From the NCBI GenBank assembly GCA_013400975.1, contig WBMZ01011898.1:124001-188000 (forward strand): DNA of 64,000 bases. The letters run 5' to 3'. A model generated the notes under the pieces. That model did no database searches, had not been told where the DNA came from, and saw only the letters and a program-made list of their open reading frames with translations. Below are positions 49,883 to 63,800 of this stretch, one piece after another. How positions within the stretch are numbered: position 1 is the stretch's first letter; the number at the start of each line of letters is the position of its first letter. The translations under genes and the position numbers were made by a program. Source of the DNA: Atrichornis clamosus. Taxonomy: Eukaryota > Chordata > Aves > Passeriformes > Menuridae.

Positions 49883-50812
49883 CTGGAAGGAAAAAAAAAA
49901 ATAAAACAAAGGGCAAAGTTAGGTCAACGTTATTCTAATTATTCACAGGCATTATCTCACAACACTGCTTAAGGAAAAAAGTTAAAAATCCTTCATATGA
50001 CAGTACTTTAAAATTATGTTTCCAAGGAACATTCTCAAAGTCATTCTGTCCACCCAGGTAATCCACACGATTCCAAAATTTAACTTCTAATAGTCAATAA
50101 TGCCTTCTGGTTCACTATACATTAAACGTGAAGCTGCTAGAAACAAGAATGAAGACTCCAGTGGGCATCACAACCAGATTTTTTTGACAACTTCAACACA
50201 GTGTTTAAGCATACACAGACCCATGTTTTATAGAAAGCTTCATCAAGATCTCCAGACTAAGGTTTAGATTTGTCCATACCCTGATTTGAATTCCTTTTTC
50301 ACCCTTACTTGCATTTCTCCAACTCCATCAACATTGAAATGAAAACCAACAAAGTGAACCCATTCAGAAACAAAAATGACACTATTTGATCTTAGTTCAT
50401 GAACCCTGGAGTCCAAAGTGCCCATATTCCAGTGCAGTGCTGGTTTTGGCTACATGAAGCTACCAAATTACTTAATTTCCTAACTAGACACAATCAAGTT
50501 ATGGATTTACTTGTCATTTTGTTGCATGAGAGAACATTTTCATGGGGCAGCAACAACCCAGCTGACTAGAGAAGATTCTGCATCAATATAACTGGAGTGG
50601 CAAAAGCCAGAAGCTGGATTTAAACAAGGGACGAGGATCAAACAATGTAACCAAGTCTGATCAGGGAAATAATTTAGACAAGGAAGTCAAGGTCAGGCCA
50701 AAACTAGGCACACACTTGATCCTCCCAGCTTTTTATCCTTCCAATCCAAATGCTAGAGAAGATTACTGAGCTCCTCAGGAACTCCAGGCACACAGTTACT
50801 GCTTTCAGCTTT

Positions 50813-50970
50813 CGTGAGGAGACTGAAAAACGAACGGATTCACAGCGGCAAGCGGGGAACCAGAGGCGAGAGAACAACTTTGCTGACCACACAAACCAAG
50901 AACCAGCTACTGCACGGCTGCAGCTGCACGAAACAACAGCTGAACTTCGCCAGTCAGCTGTAACCTCCCG
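50813..50970. other. CpG-dense patch about 1 kb upstream of the first coding exon
   Basis: Eleven CpG dinucleotides fall within 158 bases (50813, 50831, 50835, 50846, 50853, 50867, 50915, 50929, 50948 and 50969 among them), while neighbouring sequence has almost none. It could be an alternative promoter or first exon, an enhancer, or unmethylated conserved sequence. It is far too short for a formal CpG island, and I see no TATA element or donor that settles the question. Confidence 0.35.
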
Positions 50971-53900
50971 GCTATGAAATGCTGTCATGCTGTCCTTCTT
51001 CCCCCATCACTGCTGCACATTTTAATACTAAATATCTTTTCTTGTTTCACAAAATGCCATTGGAGCAGCTATTACCTCATACAATCAGTGTTACCTTGCC
51101 ATAGTAGCTCTCCATCAGATAACTAATTTAAAACAAGCAAAGTCTTTTATCTCTCCCTTCTGCCTGCAGCCACTACATTAGTACAAGTTATTCGATGTTT
51201 TTCCGCAGTGAGTGACATTTGAAGGGTATTAGATCAAGACTTAAGTCTTGCTTGATGTTTTTCCAAATTCAACGAAGAGAAGCACAGCTCCACAGGCAGC
51301 TAATAAAGTGATACAAAAAGATCCCCCAAACCTGAACTAAGCCTGGGAATTACTAGAAATTCACATGGAAATGAAAAAACAGTGCTGAACTATAGTAACC
51401 AACCAAAGCTGAGTCAACTCTGCTAAACAAACAAAAGAGCATTTATTTTAAACAGAAACACTGGGCAAATATTTTTGTAGAGAAAGATACTTTTATTCTT
51501 AAAAGTCCACCTCTCTGAATCACCAAAAAAATTTTAAACATTCAGAGAATCTTTTCAGAGGTATCACTTCAACTTCTGCATCCCATTAAGACAAATTCTT
51601 TAAACTACCAGTCTTGTTTCAGTGACCTAATTACTTCCCATACATAACTAATGCTCAAACAATTTTTGAAGGCTGAAAAAATAAAGCCATTCTCAAGTAT
51701 GGAACTTATTAAATATTGGGTTTGAGGCCAAATCCATAAAGAAAGCCAACACAAAAATCCTAATAAGGGCAATTTCAACCTAAAATTTAAGTTCTAAGTA
51801 CTATACCTCATTTACCATTGTGAAATTACACACCAGCTACCACACTTCATGCATCACTGCTTGGGAATTTCAAGATCAGGAGCAGCTAAACCATCAAGAA
51901 CATCCACGTGTTCCCAAGCTCAGTGACACATTTTGCAGAAGAGGTGCACAAAGACACTACACCCACTACTATAAGTTGGATGAAAAGTTGTATACAAATA
52001 TAAATTTTCTTTTCTATTGGAAAAGTTCAATTTCATGGTCAAAGGTTAATTTTCAACTTGGTTTTTTCCACAATAATTTACAGCATACTATGGTTAAAAT
52101 ATTTTCGTTAACTTGCATGTTAGAAAATAGTAGAAACACAAATGATGAAAAAAATGGGACAATATGCTGAGATAACTTGTTTAACACTGAGTGCTCAAAA
52201 TCATTTGCAATAGCTTAGCCTTTGCAAAATATTCATTAAAGGTTACCTCATACACTTATGTATGAGTCAAAAGTATTCTGCCATATCAGGGTTGTTAGCC
52301 TCTGCTTTGGTAGAATCCAATCATAATCCCTGCTCTGGTTTAGCTAACAACAAAGGAAAATCCAGCAAGCTTGTGGGATAATTTGCTTGTCTATCTGAGG
52401 TAAAAAGTGTGGAAAAAAAGAACTGCTAAGACAAAACAACAGTGTTTAAACATAGATTAAATAATTAGATAGGACTTAATAACTGACTTTAATCTACTAG
52501 AAGAATGTAGATCAATATATACAGCACTTTCAAAATACCAAACACTAATTTTTAAAGTAGCTTTTTAAAAAATGTGAAAAACTTGCACATTACACAGAAA
52601 AAAAAAATTTTTTAAACTTCAATAATCAAACCCTTGCAACATTACAAACTTCAGAAAAAGCTCAGAAACTCAATCCAAATTCATGTCCAAATATTTCTAT
52701 TTGCCATATACTAATCTCTTCCCACCGGCACTGCTGACAGCGTGCTCTCCGCAGTTTGGAGAGCACTACAAAAAGCAAGTGGATTCCAGCTGTGCCTGTA
52801 TTCATGCACCTTTAAAAAGATGAATGTTTCTCAAGAACCAGATCTATGATAGGGACAGGACCAGAAACTGCTCCCAGGACCTGAGACATCAGGAGTGGCC
52901 AAAGCCACAGCTCTTCCTGGTGGTTGCTCTCTCACCAGCAATGGGAATTTAGGTTTGAAAAAAGAACCAGAAGGGGTTGTAGCCTATGAAACAAGGACAG
53001 GTTTCGTGATTTTCAAATGAAGGCTGCTGAATGGTTGAAGGTGAATGCAGGTACAGCTGGGAGGCTCTATCTGAACTGCACTGCAATTTCAGATCAGAAA
53101 TTGAGTTAAAAATTAACCTAAACACACAAAGGGTTCTTCCTCAATTTACCTAATACCTTGCTTTTGGGACTCTAATGTCTCATTTTTTTGACATCCAGAA
53201 AAACAAGTGTATAAAGAATACAGCTGCAAATTATTAATAAAAAAAAATATTAGCTCATTAAAAAAAAACCAACTAAAATTCTTCTAATGCTTGTAGTCTG
53301 CAAATCAGATTTTGCATCCTACTTTCCCTAGTCTCTCCCATACCCACTTACTACTTGCTTCTCCCAAATTTACCCTTCCTATCCCTAAAGCACAGATCAG
53401 CAGCATTTCGAAAATATCTCCTTTCTCTCTAGGCAGTTGCCAAATCTGTTCTTCCTCCCTTTGGTCTCATATCTAAGCCTTAATTCAATGGAGTGAGAAC
53501 ATTTGCAACATGCTTCCACTCTCAGAAAAAATTTTAAGAAGTTTATTCCGTAATCCTTCACAGTTTGATCTATTTTATGTTGGACAACATGCTTGGGAGG
53601 AGAAGTGCTGGGCAGGCTATGTCTTTAAAATGCTTTTATCTACACACTCCCACGCTACACAGAGCCTTTTAAAACACAGCCTGTTCCATCTACGACTTGC
53701 AGTGCCTGGGTTGCCATCCAGCTGGGCCAGCTGAACCTAAAACCTTCTTGCCCCTCTTGGCCACAAGGACAGCAAATTAAAAACCACAATATCCCACAGC
53801 AGTCTTATCATCGGCCGTCCTGAAACAAGAGCTAATGAGAACTATAAATAGAAGATGACACAGGGAACAGGGAAAACCCCCAAAGCCTTGTGCACACATT

Positions 53901-54394
53901 CTCTACAGGGGAAATGAAGTCATGCCCTGTTACAGGCATACAGTGTGTTACGGAATTGTCCAAGGTTTTCCACATCACCCTCCAGCAGCAGAGCAGCAAC
54001 AATTGTCAGCAGCTTCCTACAGCTGTGCAGTCCTGAGCTCACACTTGGAGTTTGGTGCACTGGAACTATCACTGGCTGCAGAGGTGGCTTGTTTTCCTTT
54101 TTTTTGCTGGCACTGTAGCAAAAGAACAATTTCCCTACCATCGAAATTGACACAGATGTGCTCACATACGCTCCAAGCGCTGATTATTTAAAAACAAAAA
54201 AAACCCAAGCTTTTGGTTTCCGTAGGACCAACTCACTGTAGAAAGTAAGCCCCCTTTTCTTTTATAAGTCTTAACAGGGACAATGTGCAACATCAGTAAT
54301 TCAATAGTGGAGTTCAAACCAATTTCATGTCTGATCCTGAGCCTCTCTCAGGCTGTAATTATGTTTGTCCACTCCTTTCCCTGTTTTCTCTGTC

Positions 54395-54838
54395 CGGGAT
54401 CAATCAGCCCGCGCAGAGTGGGCACACTGACAGGCCACTGCTGCAAAAAGCAGCCAGGGACACAGTGTCATTACCTGAACAACACAAAACCAAAAGGGAC
54501 GGCAACCACCAGCTCGTGCTGCTCATGACAAGCCTAAGCACCAGTTTAGCAAGAGGCAGGATTTAAGTTTATCCTGTTCTGCTGCCAAACAAACCCTCGC
54601 CAGCGGCTGATTGATGCCCTGAAGGCGCAAGTTCATTGGAAACACCCGGTGCCGGTTCACCAGACAAACTGAGGCAGACTCTGCAGCTGAACTACCACAA
54701 TGTTTCGCTCAGAGCTAGAGCTCCCGACATCAGCATGTGTGAAAAAACGTTGATATCATCCAAAGGGAACCCTTGCTTTCCCTCCGCACCCCTCCCATGT
54801 GATGCCTGGCCGAGGTCTGCCAGGAACACCTGCAGCCG
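54395..54838. other. CpG- and GC-richer stretch upstream of the coding start
   Basis: About sixteen CpGs lie in 444 bases, including CCCGCGCAGAG near 54408 and CCCGGTGCCGG near 54645. This is the longest GC-richer stretch upstream of the coding exons in the window and so a weak candidate for an alternative MYO1B first exon or promoter. No donor site or transcript evidence is visible. Confidence 0.3.
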
Positions 54839-57800
54839 CCTGCCCAGCTGTGAGTGCCCACAGATGTTGCTCTGACACATCAATGTCCTGACGAGAAGAG
54901 CGTGCAGAAAACAGCACAATGTTGCAGCCCGCTACTTCTTCCTGCAAGACAATGGACTTGAGAAACGTGACAGACAAATTGCAGGAAGGAATGTTAATGG
55001 ATATGGTAACAGCAGTAAAAGCACTCAACTAAAATGCTTCCTCTGACTCTCCATCTTTCCTTCGGTTTTGCCAATGTCTGAACAGCTTCTGAATTCCTTT
55101 TTTTTTCCTACTGAGCAAACCAGTGTTTCCCAAACTGAAAAAGTTTGTAATTTGGAGCTTTTGAATTAGCTAATGTTTCTCACATCTTACCTATGCAGCA
55201 AGAGCTGTTATCTGAAGCCTTGTGCAACTTCTCTTTAATTTTTGTGGGCACTGAGCATTACACACGTGTACCAGATTCCTTGAGTACTTAACAACAAACA
55301 GCTCTGGTGAATTACAAAAGTAAAATGCGGCATTACGGGGTGTATTTGTATTGGGACCGCAGGAATGTTTGCATTCAGCATCAGCTAAATGGGAACAGCC
55401 CTTTAGCAACATCAGATTAGGACAGTTTCGCACCAGTGACTGCAATTTAGATGACAGAAGATCTGACCAAAGAATTCCATAGGAGAAACGAATGCTCCCC
55501 TGGCCTCTGCTACCAAACACCACGCATTTATCTAAAGATTGGGTAATTTTCAGGAAGGAATCAGGCCACTTAAGGTACTGGAGAACAAACAGCTGCAGCC
55601 ACGTGAAGCAATATCATCTTTTTAATAGCTCAACAATGGAGAGTTAACTGCAGTTTAGAAAAACTGCTAGTGTGATAATAAGACTTCACTAGGACATGTA
55701 CAAAATGTTTGCTGGGACATTATCTCCTCCTGATATAAACAGTGGATGAAAATTTTTTCATTAACAGGACTCAGGTCCTTCGTAAATGCGGAAGGGACAG
55801 ATTTGGTTACTGTAGTTCTTTGGGGTTTGTTGAGGGAGTATTAGGGGGCTTTGTTTTGTTGTGGGAGTGGGGGGTTTTTTCTCTTTTATTTTCACATCAG
55901 CTTGGTTACAACCCACATTAAGCAGTAATCTCCCCAAAAGTGAGAGAGATGCCTCTCTTGTGCCTCTGTTCATGTTATGATGAGACTATGCACAACCCTG
56001 GCACCACGTAAAAGGTGCACAGTACATCACCATAAAACCAGAATCACGTGAGCCATGTATGCACAAGATACAGGTTTGCTCTCCTTCTCTTTCTTAAAAA
56101 AAAAGAGACTAATTCATGAGCCTGGGAGAAGGAGTGAGGGGCTGTGTTTGCATTTCTCTAAGGCTACTTTCTGTTATTTTTTTCCTAGTAGTTTGAATAA
56201 CATTAGCATGGATATTACCTGCTCTAAGAGACCATGGGGTATATCTATTCTATTATTTCTACTTTACAGTCCCAGCAGTACATGTCTTCAAATTACTTCT
56301 AATAATTATTTTGCAGCCACAACACAATAACTGCCACCAGTAATCGCACTCTGGGGTTGATCTATTTCCTAAATCAACTTTCTGCCTTGCTTTAACTCAT
56401 CTGGGTCAGTCACACCAGGTTTTGGGAAAAACATTCGGGTCTTTAAACGTTGCTAAGGCACTCTTCTTTAGCAGCTGTGAAAATACAGTCAAAATCTGTC
56501 TGCTACTCCATTTTTACCCTGCAAGTGTTTCTTTACATTTTAGATTATATTGACAGGCTTCAAAGAACATAGGTGTGGAGTGGCCTTTTCTGTAAGTGGT
56601 TATTCTGGAGTCTTTTTTTTTTTTTAATAATTATGTTAGTGTAATGGAGATAACACCTTGGGCATTTTCAATGCGTCTAGAAATAGGTCTTCACTAGCGA
56701 GGCTATTTACAGTCCAAAATTCTGGTTAAATTCCCACTGACTTCAGCAGAAACAGCATCCATGGTGGTTTCTTATATTTAGGCTTTTCTTAGTCATTGCC
56801 TAACCACAGAGTTTTATAATCATTCCAGGTCCACATCTACAGAAAGGGATAAAATATTCAGGAACAAAGGGGGTCACTTTTTAGCGCATACCTTGCTAAG
56901 ATTTCCTTGAGTCTTTTTCAAAATAAGGAGCAAAATGTGACTGCAAAGCCAAAAGTTGTCAAAGGTCCTGCCTTCTTCCCCTAAACCAAAGACTAGATCT
57001 CAGACTGACAGTGTTCTGGGGACAACACGACTTCTTAAAAGTTGTCAGTACAGGATATGGACACATAGAAAACACCCTCACTCTTTCAAAAAAAAAAAAA
57101 GTTCCTACTGGATAGCCAAACTCCACTAAGCAGTGGGTGCCCTTTTAAACTGATCATCTTTCAAGCTGCCGCTTAAAGTTTCCTGCCAATTTTGGGGGAT
57201 TCTGCCCCATCCAAAGGTTACGTTTGCATATCTGTTGCAGAACAGGGGCACAAAAAACAAGGTAGTGTTTATTTATATTGGGGGATCTTCTTGTTTGCTG
57301 TATGTCACACACCAGCACCTTGCTACCACACCAGAGCTTGGGTTCCAAAGATCTCCCAGTAGCAGGCCCCCCTGAAACACTACTTAAAAACAATCAGCCC
57401 TCACAAAGTCAAATCACTTCTTTCAACTGAGGTTTCACTCCTTTGGGAGCAATCCAGCAACAAGCTGTAATCGAGATCTTTGATTATAATAAGATTTTTA
57501 CTTTTCATTCAGCACAAGCACATGGGAAAGCAAGCCTTGCTTTCCTCCAGTCAGCACATGAACCCCTGATACAGGCAAAAGAACTGCTCATGGAGGAGCA
57601 ACTGAACATTAATTTACATTGTCTGTAAGGTGGGTACTAGGAGATGTCTTAATACTGCAGGGGTAAAATACCAGAGCACTCACTAATCTTCCCCTCCAAT
57701 GCTTTGTTGCCTGTTAAGCAGTCGGTGATAAGCCCTGCAGATATGCAGAAAATGAAATAACAGGCCAGGTAACACCACAGCTTCACTCTGCTGCCCACAG

Positions 57801-60800
57801 CAGAAGGAAAGACAGCCACAGAAAGCCATCACAACAGTCACTGAACCAGGCTTAAAACCAGGCATGGATGAACACAAAATTAATCAGGAGCTTCAGGAAA
57901 TCCAGATCCCAGAAGAGGCATTGGTGCCTCTGTCTACTCACCATCAAGTCAGCCACGATAAGTGAGTGTACGTTAACTCCTAGAGCAGTTGGCACACACC
58001 ATCACACTCACAGGGTTACCACAGTTTCCAGGCAACCATTTCTCTTCCAAGCAGTAAAATTCTGGGTAAAGCCAAAATTTCCCTGGCCTTTTCTATTTAA
58101 AACAGGAGGGAAAATAGTCACCCAAACACCACCCCTATCTTATTCTTGCCCATTGCAATTTCCCCCCCTCAAAACTCCACTGATAATGCCCTTGTAATAC
58201 TTGTAAATGAAGTTTGGAATGTTTTTAGCCTAGTGTTTTATGAAACTAAGACAAATCGTGCCAACCATACATCTTTTGGTCTGTGCAGCTACTCTCTCAT
58301 ATATGTCTGAATTTCATTCAAAAGGACAGAGTAAAGGACAACAGAACAGCTCATTTTCCACACGTCTGTAAAAGCAGGAAGGAGAGAGATCTGAGCATTC
58401 CATCAGAGACATGGGTTGCAAGGAGAACAAACCCCTTATTAAGTACCACAGAGCCATTGCAGAAAAATTGCTCTGCAAAATTCCCTAGCTACAGAAAAGC
58501 TTCAAGTGGAAATTATTACTTCTTCGCAAGTCAATCCGTCACAAGAGAAAAACCTGCAGGAAGTCAGACTCGACTAGTCCCGTTTCTCCCAGGACCAGCT
58601 GCCAAGGTAAAACAGTAGTGCAAGGTTTCACTCTACCATTTGCCATCACTGTCTATTCTGCGCATCAACTTCTGCTACTTTTTAAGGAAGGGCAGGAATA
58701 AAAGAATTTGGATACAATTGTTGCAGGAAAAAGAAGAATTATTTGCTCAACTTCAGCTAAAAAAGCATCTATTTAAGGGAAGACAAGGCTTAGATAAATT
58801 ACATGTACTGTTTAGACAAGTTTGTTTGTCTCAAGCAGTCGAACTATACCCACAATTTTGTCATTTTCATTCTCAACAGTCATTTTCAGTTGGACACCCG
58901 AAATTAGAGGCTAAAAATCATCAATTTCTAAATCAAGGCATCCCCAGCTATTCCTGTGTATCAAGAGATACTTCAGACAACGGGAGTGGTTCATGAAGTT
59001 GCATTTCAACACACAGTAAACACTCTTGTCCAGATGTCCATGAAGTTAAAAGCCAGCAGACAGCATTTTTATTAACAACTAGCATGATAAACAGAGATTT
59101 TCCAAGTAAAATATAACACTTCACAGATTTAGAAAGGGACACCTTCTTAAAACATCACTAGAAAGCACCTCCCAGGTGCCACAGAAGGAACACAGCCGGT
59201 CTCACGGCAGGCAAACTCAACACACACTCACAGCTACCAAGTGTTCCCTCTCTGTGTTCCAGCAAGATCTATCATCTGGCAGTTTTTAGGAAGCAAAAAG
59301 TTCTATTCACATGAGATACAGGCAAGCTTCCCACGTTCCAGAAATCTGTTACAAGGCACAAGGAGCTCCAGCTCTACCCTTGCTTGCCAAAAGATTTTCC
59401 AGGGTTTCTCCTGGAGTGAACTTTGTTTTAACAGAGCCCTGCACTCTTTGATCACTGAAGGTAATCTCCAGAGCCCGTTTAACTCCCGCAGCCTGACAGC
59501 CTGTGAGCTGAACAATGGCAATAGTAGCTGTACCTGTTCTGTGTGCTCCAGACTGGTGCCAAATCCCCTGTATCCCAAACCATGACCACTGCACTGCACT
59601 AGTCCAGAGTGCCATTTTTCAGCCTTCCACTGTTTCACCAGAAACACTTCTTACGGTGTGTCTAATTCCTAGACTATGTTTATTCATGAACAGTTAATAT
59701 CCACTTCTTCTTACTTTTGCTAACGCTACTGGGGTTGGGTTTTGGTTTTAAATTTCAATGTGTTTTCTCCCTTATCTCATGGATTTCATTCCAAAAAATG
59801 CATAGCCAGTATTGCCCATTTCCCTCTCAGTGGCTTCTCCATCCCAAACACCCTTTTCTGCTCCCTCTCCTATTTGAGCCCACTTTTGCTGAGCAGGGTT
59901 AACCAAGGCTGCACAGAGGTACATCATGGCAGTGATATTTCCTCACCACCACCAGGAATATTCCTTCATAGAGAGAGGGATTCATTTTCACCCCCTCCAC
60001 AACTCTTTTTCCTTCTCCAGAGGTTCACTGGGAATTCCCTAGGTTACTCTCCACAGCAGAGCTCGACTGCTCCATCAGTCACAGACCTACTCCTACACGT
60101 AAAGTTAGGAAGGGTCTCCAGACACCCAAGCAACCAATGGGTTACACGTTTAGCTCAGAGGCTTAACTTTTCCCAAAAATAATCTGCCTTTCACCCTCTA
60201 CCACTTTTCTGCTGCCCTCCCTCCAAGCCTCTCTTGATGAAAAGGTAGAGCAGCTGCTATTTCTGCTGCAAGTTAGACATCCCAGGTATTCCTTCTTTCA
60301 CATCAGATAAGCACGAGCTCTGCTATGAAAAGCTTTCTTAGCCCTCAAACATGAAGCTCTAGCAAAGTTATTTTGTTGGACAGTGAACTGGTTCCCAGAG
60401 TTTGAGAAAAAAATGGCACCTCCTCACCTCTTCACCAGCACCTCTATGTTAAGCTGCTTGTTTGCTTCCATAGAGAAACAATGGAGAGGATTAATAGCAA
60501 CTCACTCTCCTAAAAGCAGAACTGACTTCTCACTACAGTGCCATCCAAAGAGTCCTTATGCAATAAGGACACTAAGTATACCTCTTTGATCCTTGATTGT
60601 GCCTCAAATTGTTTTAACACAAAGGCATTAAAATACAGAGAGTAAGTGTAACTTCCTTTGCTTGTGCTTTCCCAAGATACAGAATTCAACACTTCATCAC
60701 CCAGCAGTTTCCTCGTTTCATTTCTAGGTGCAGGTCCTCAGGGGTTAGTGGAAAGGATTTATGCACAGTATCAGGACACTGCATATGCTCCATTGTGCAT

Positions 60801-63800
60801 AAAAGCTGGTGATTACCTTAAGGCCCAGTCCTTACAAAGGTCTTCAAACACCAGTGCACTCTTGTAGACACAAGGAGAACAGACTCCATAAAGAAAACAC
60901 ATATAAAAGAGTAGAAACTTTTCAGGATGTGATCAAACATTTCAGGATGTCATGGCTCTCTACCTGCTTTTCTTTCCATTGTAGCAAATCCTACAGTTTA
61001 ATTATTCTTATTTGCAATTGTATTTTTGTATTCTTATTGTAATTCTAAGTACCCCCAGTAGCACTTTAAAGTGTACAAACTATGAACATTATAAGAAAAT
61101 TACAGAAAAAGAAGCAGAAAGCAGACAGCAAGAGAGCTCAAATACAGAGTATATTTGTGGGCCCAGGAAACTTGTACCACTGCTGACCAGGCTGTGGTCA
61201 CAGACTTTTAAAAACTGGTTTCTGCTGACAGTAGGGAAAAATGAATATTTCCTTGCTGCCTGTATTTAGAAAATAAAGAAATCTACAACAAGCAATTCTA
61301 CTAGTACAGCACCCACCAACCCTTCTGTTACTCAGCACTTATTCCTCATAATTCTCCTTCATATATGCTTTTACTTTCTTCCTGGTATCTTCTCCTTTCA
61401 CGGTCCTCATGCCCAACAGCATAAGGATTTCTGCTAATATAAGACCCTTGGAAGGGCTGCTGCGTCTCCAGGACAGGGAGAACAAGGAAAAGTTTATTGG
61501 TACACCCAGACTGAAGCAATTTTGAGGCAGCACTGCATGTACACAGCCGAGACGTGGCAATTACCTAAACCCCAAGACACACCCACTCCCCAACCCTGCA
61601 AAGGAAAAAAAAAAATCTTCGTGACAGTAAATGTTTCTTGCCCTAACGCCTTAGGACTCTGGATATTTGAATCCCTCATCTTGAGCCTTCAGCTGGTTTG
61701 TCAAAATGTTGAATCTGGTCACTTAGGCTAGAGACCACTGCTTTCATCCCAAAAGCTGGAGCACCAGAGAGGAACGTTGCTGCTCTGGCCTCTGGGGTCC
61801 ATTACTCCTGCTATACAAGTTTTCATGGAAGGGCTCCCCAACCCAGTTTGTATCTGAAAAAGGGACTTGATGACTCTTCTTTGCCTCTGAAACTGTATTT
61901 TGAAACCGTTGTTTCCCACTAAAACACTTTCATCACCACAGTGACTTTGCTATCAGACTTAAAATATACCAACAAAATGGATACAAGTTGCCTTGTTGAC
62001 ACCAAATGGGCAATTTCTCCGTAACAAGGAGTTGAGAGTAACAAAAAGATTAACTTTTTCACAGTTTTCTCTAAAAGCTATGCCACTAACTGGAAACAAA
62101 AAACCAAACCAAAACACACACAAAAAAAGGGAGATCCTGGTCTCCACACTGCTTAGAACCAAAATCTGGAGTCATACACACCAAAAGACCAAAGCTTTCA
62201 CAAAGCACAAGCAAACTGCGGTGCGGCACAACAGCAAAGGATGAGTGTTTGAAGACTAACACAAACACACCAGGAAAGATTCACAAAAAGACCCTTGCTG
62301 CAGTTCCAATATCCTCTTTAACAGCTACTTCACAGTGTATGACAAAGAGTTGCAAAGCTTTCCACTGCCCCATCGGTGCAAAATTCAAACGTTTAACTTT
62401 TATTTCTTTTTTTGGAGGTGGGGAGGGTTGTGGGTTTTGTATTTTTTTCATTCTAGAAACTGCAAAACAAAACAAAAAATTTAATGTTATTCTTTACTGC
62501 TTCTTTATGACAAAGCATGCCTTGATGTTAGCTTATACATCAGAAATCAAGCTCTGGTTTCCTTCTTTTTGGAGGATATGAATGGAGAGGTTACATAAGG
62601 GTGTAATAAGAGCTGTTACTTCCTTTCCCAGTTGAAGAGAAAAAGCTGTAGATCGAGTTACAGACTCGAGGGCTGGTCATCCCTACTGCAGCCTTCCTAA
62701 ATTTTTTGCCAGTTGTCCCCCACCAAACAGAAGAAGCTACTTAAAAGTTTCTGAGAATTTAAAAGACTAACCAAATAGCTATAACGGAGGGGAAAAAAAA
62801 CCCTTTCTTTTCATCTTTCATCAAACTCAGGAAATTCCCCAAGCTTGATGCATACCATCACTCAAGTCACCACTTTTCATTTCAGCTTGCTCTTCATTAG
62901 TACAGTACAAAAGGATGAATGAAATATAGGGTAAGATTTATAGGGCGGTCTGGTACATGAGCTGTGCTACAGAAGCTTAGCAGTCTGACAGAACACTGAA
63001 CTTTGTTGGGTATGTCAGCATTTGTCCCAGCTCTGACCACACAGGGCAAGTGAAGAGAGGAAACACTGAGTGTCCAGCTTGGCCTACATGAGAACTAAGC
63101 TGTTCTCCAAACCGTCCCACTGGCACTTTCTTCACCTTCCTCTCCAATTCCCAAGCCACTGCTACTACTGCTGCCGAAGGAAGATGAGATCAGACTCCAG
63201 CATGAGGAATTTCTGTTCCCACAGAGCTCAGAGAAACCAGATGATCTCAGAGAATCATGTGAAGCAAGTCCATGACACTTCCATGAGGCAGAATATCTCC
63301 AGTATGTTGCCAGTAGTTTCTTAAGAGTGCACAGTGGGAAAAATTAATGGTTTTGCTTATGTTTCCAATTTCTCTCTCCCACTTCCTCCCCTCATGTGCC
63401 AGACTTTTATTTTCCCTTCCCCCAGAAGCACTAGCAGGCTTGCAATGTACATTTGCCCTTCTAAAGGCAATTACACCCAGTCTTGCACAGTGAATGGAAG
63501 GGTTAACACACAGAGCTAAACTACCAGCCCCCGGCATCATCCCCTCAGAGTTCCTCCCCACAGGTGTGATTTAACAAGGTCGCTTACAAAAACCAAAAAA
63601 AATCAGGAAAGAAAAGAAAAAAGACAAACTTCTGTGATTTAAGATGCTTTCCTGAGTCCTTTCACCTTCGCCTTGCTGAGCACTCTATCTGTCTGCGGTG
63701 CCCATAAGGAGCCAGAAGCCTTTTAGATATCCAACACCACATAGGTGTTTCAGAAACATCATCTTCCCTAAGGATAGCGGGGAACTTGTGGCAACCTAAC

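Noticed and set aside
50704..50988. Overlapping open frames on both strands (94 and 75 codons) within the CpG-dense patch.
   Set aside because: Stop-poor frames are a by-product of higher GC. The products show no recognised domain. The patch itself is kept as a possible regulatory element.
52742..52766. 9-bp inverted repeat GTGCTCTCC / GGAGAGCAC with a 7-base loop.
   Set aside because: Arms of this length are expected by chance in 64 kb.
59742..60182. Longest open frame in the window, 146 codons on the plus strand.
   Set aside because: Low-complexity, Ser/Phe/Pro-rich product without domain features. Expected from pyrimidine-rich non-coding DNA.
60921..60950. Ten-base direct repeat TTCAGGATGT, 20 bases apart.
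   Set aside because: Too short to distinguish from chance.
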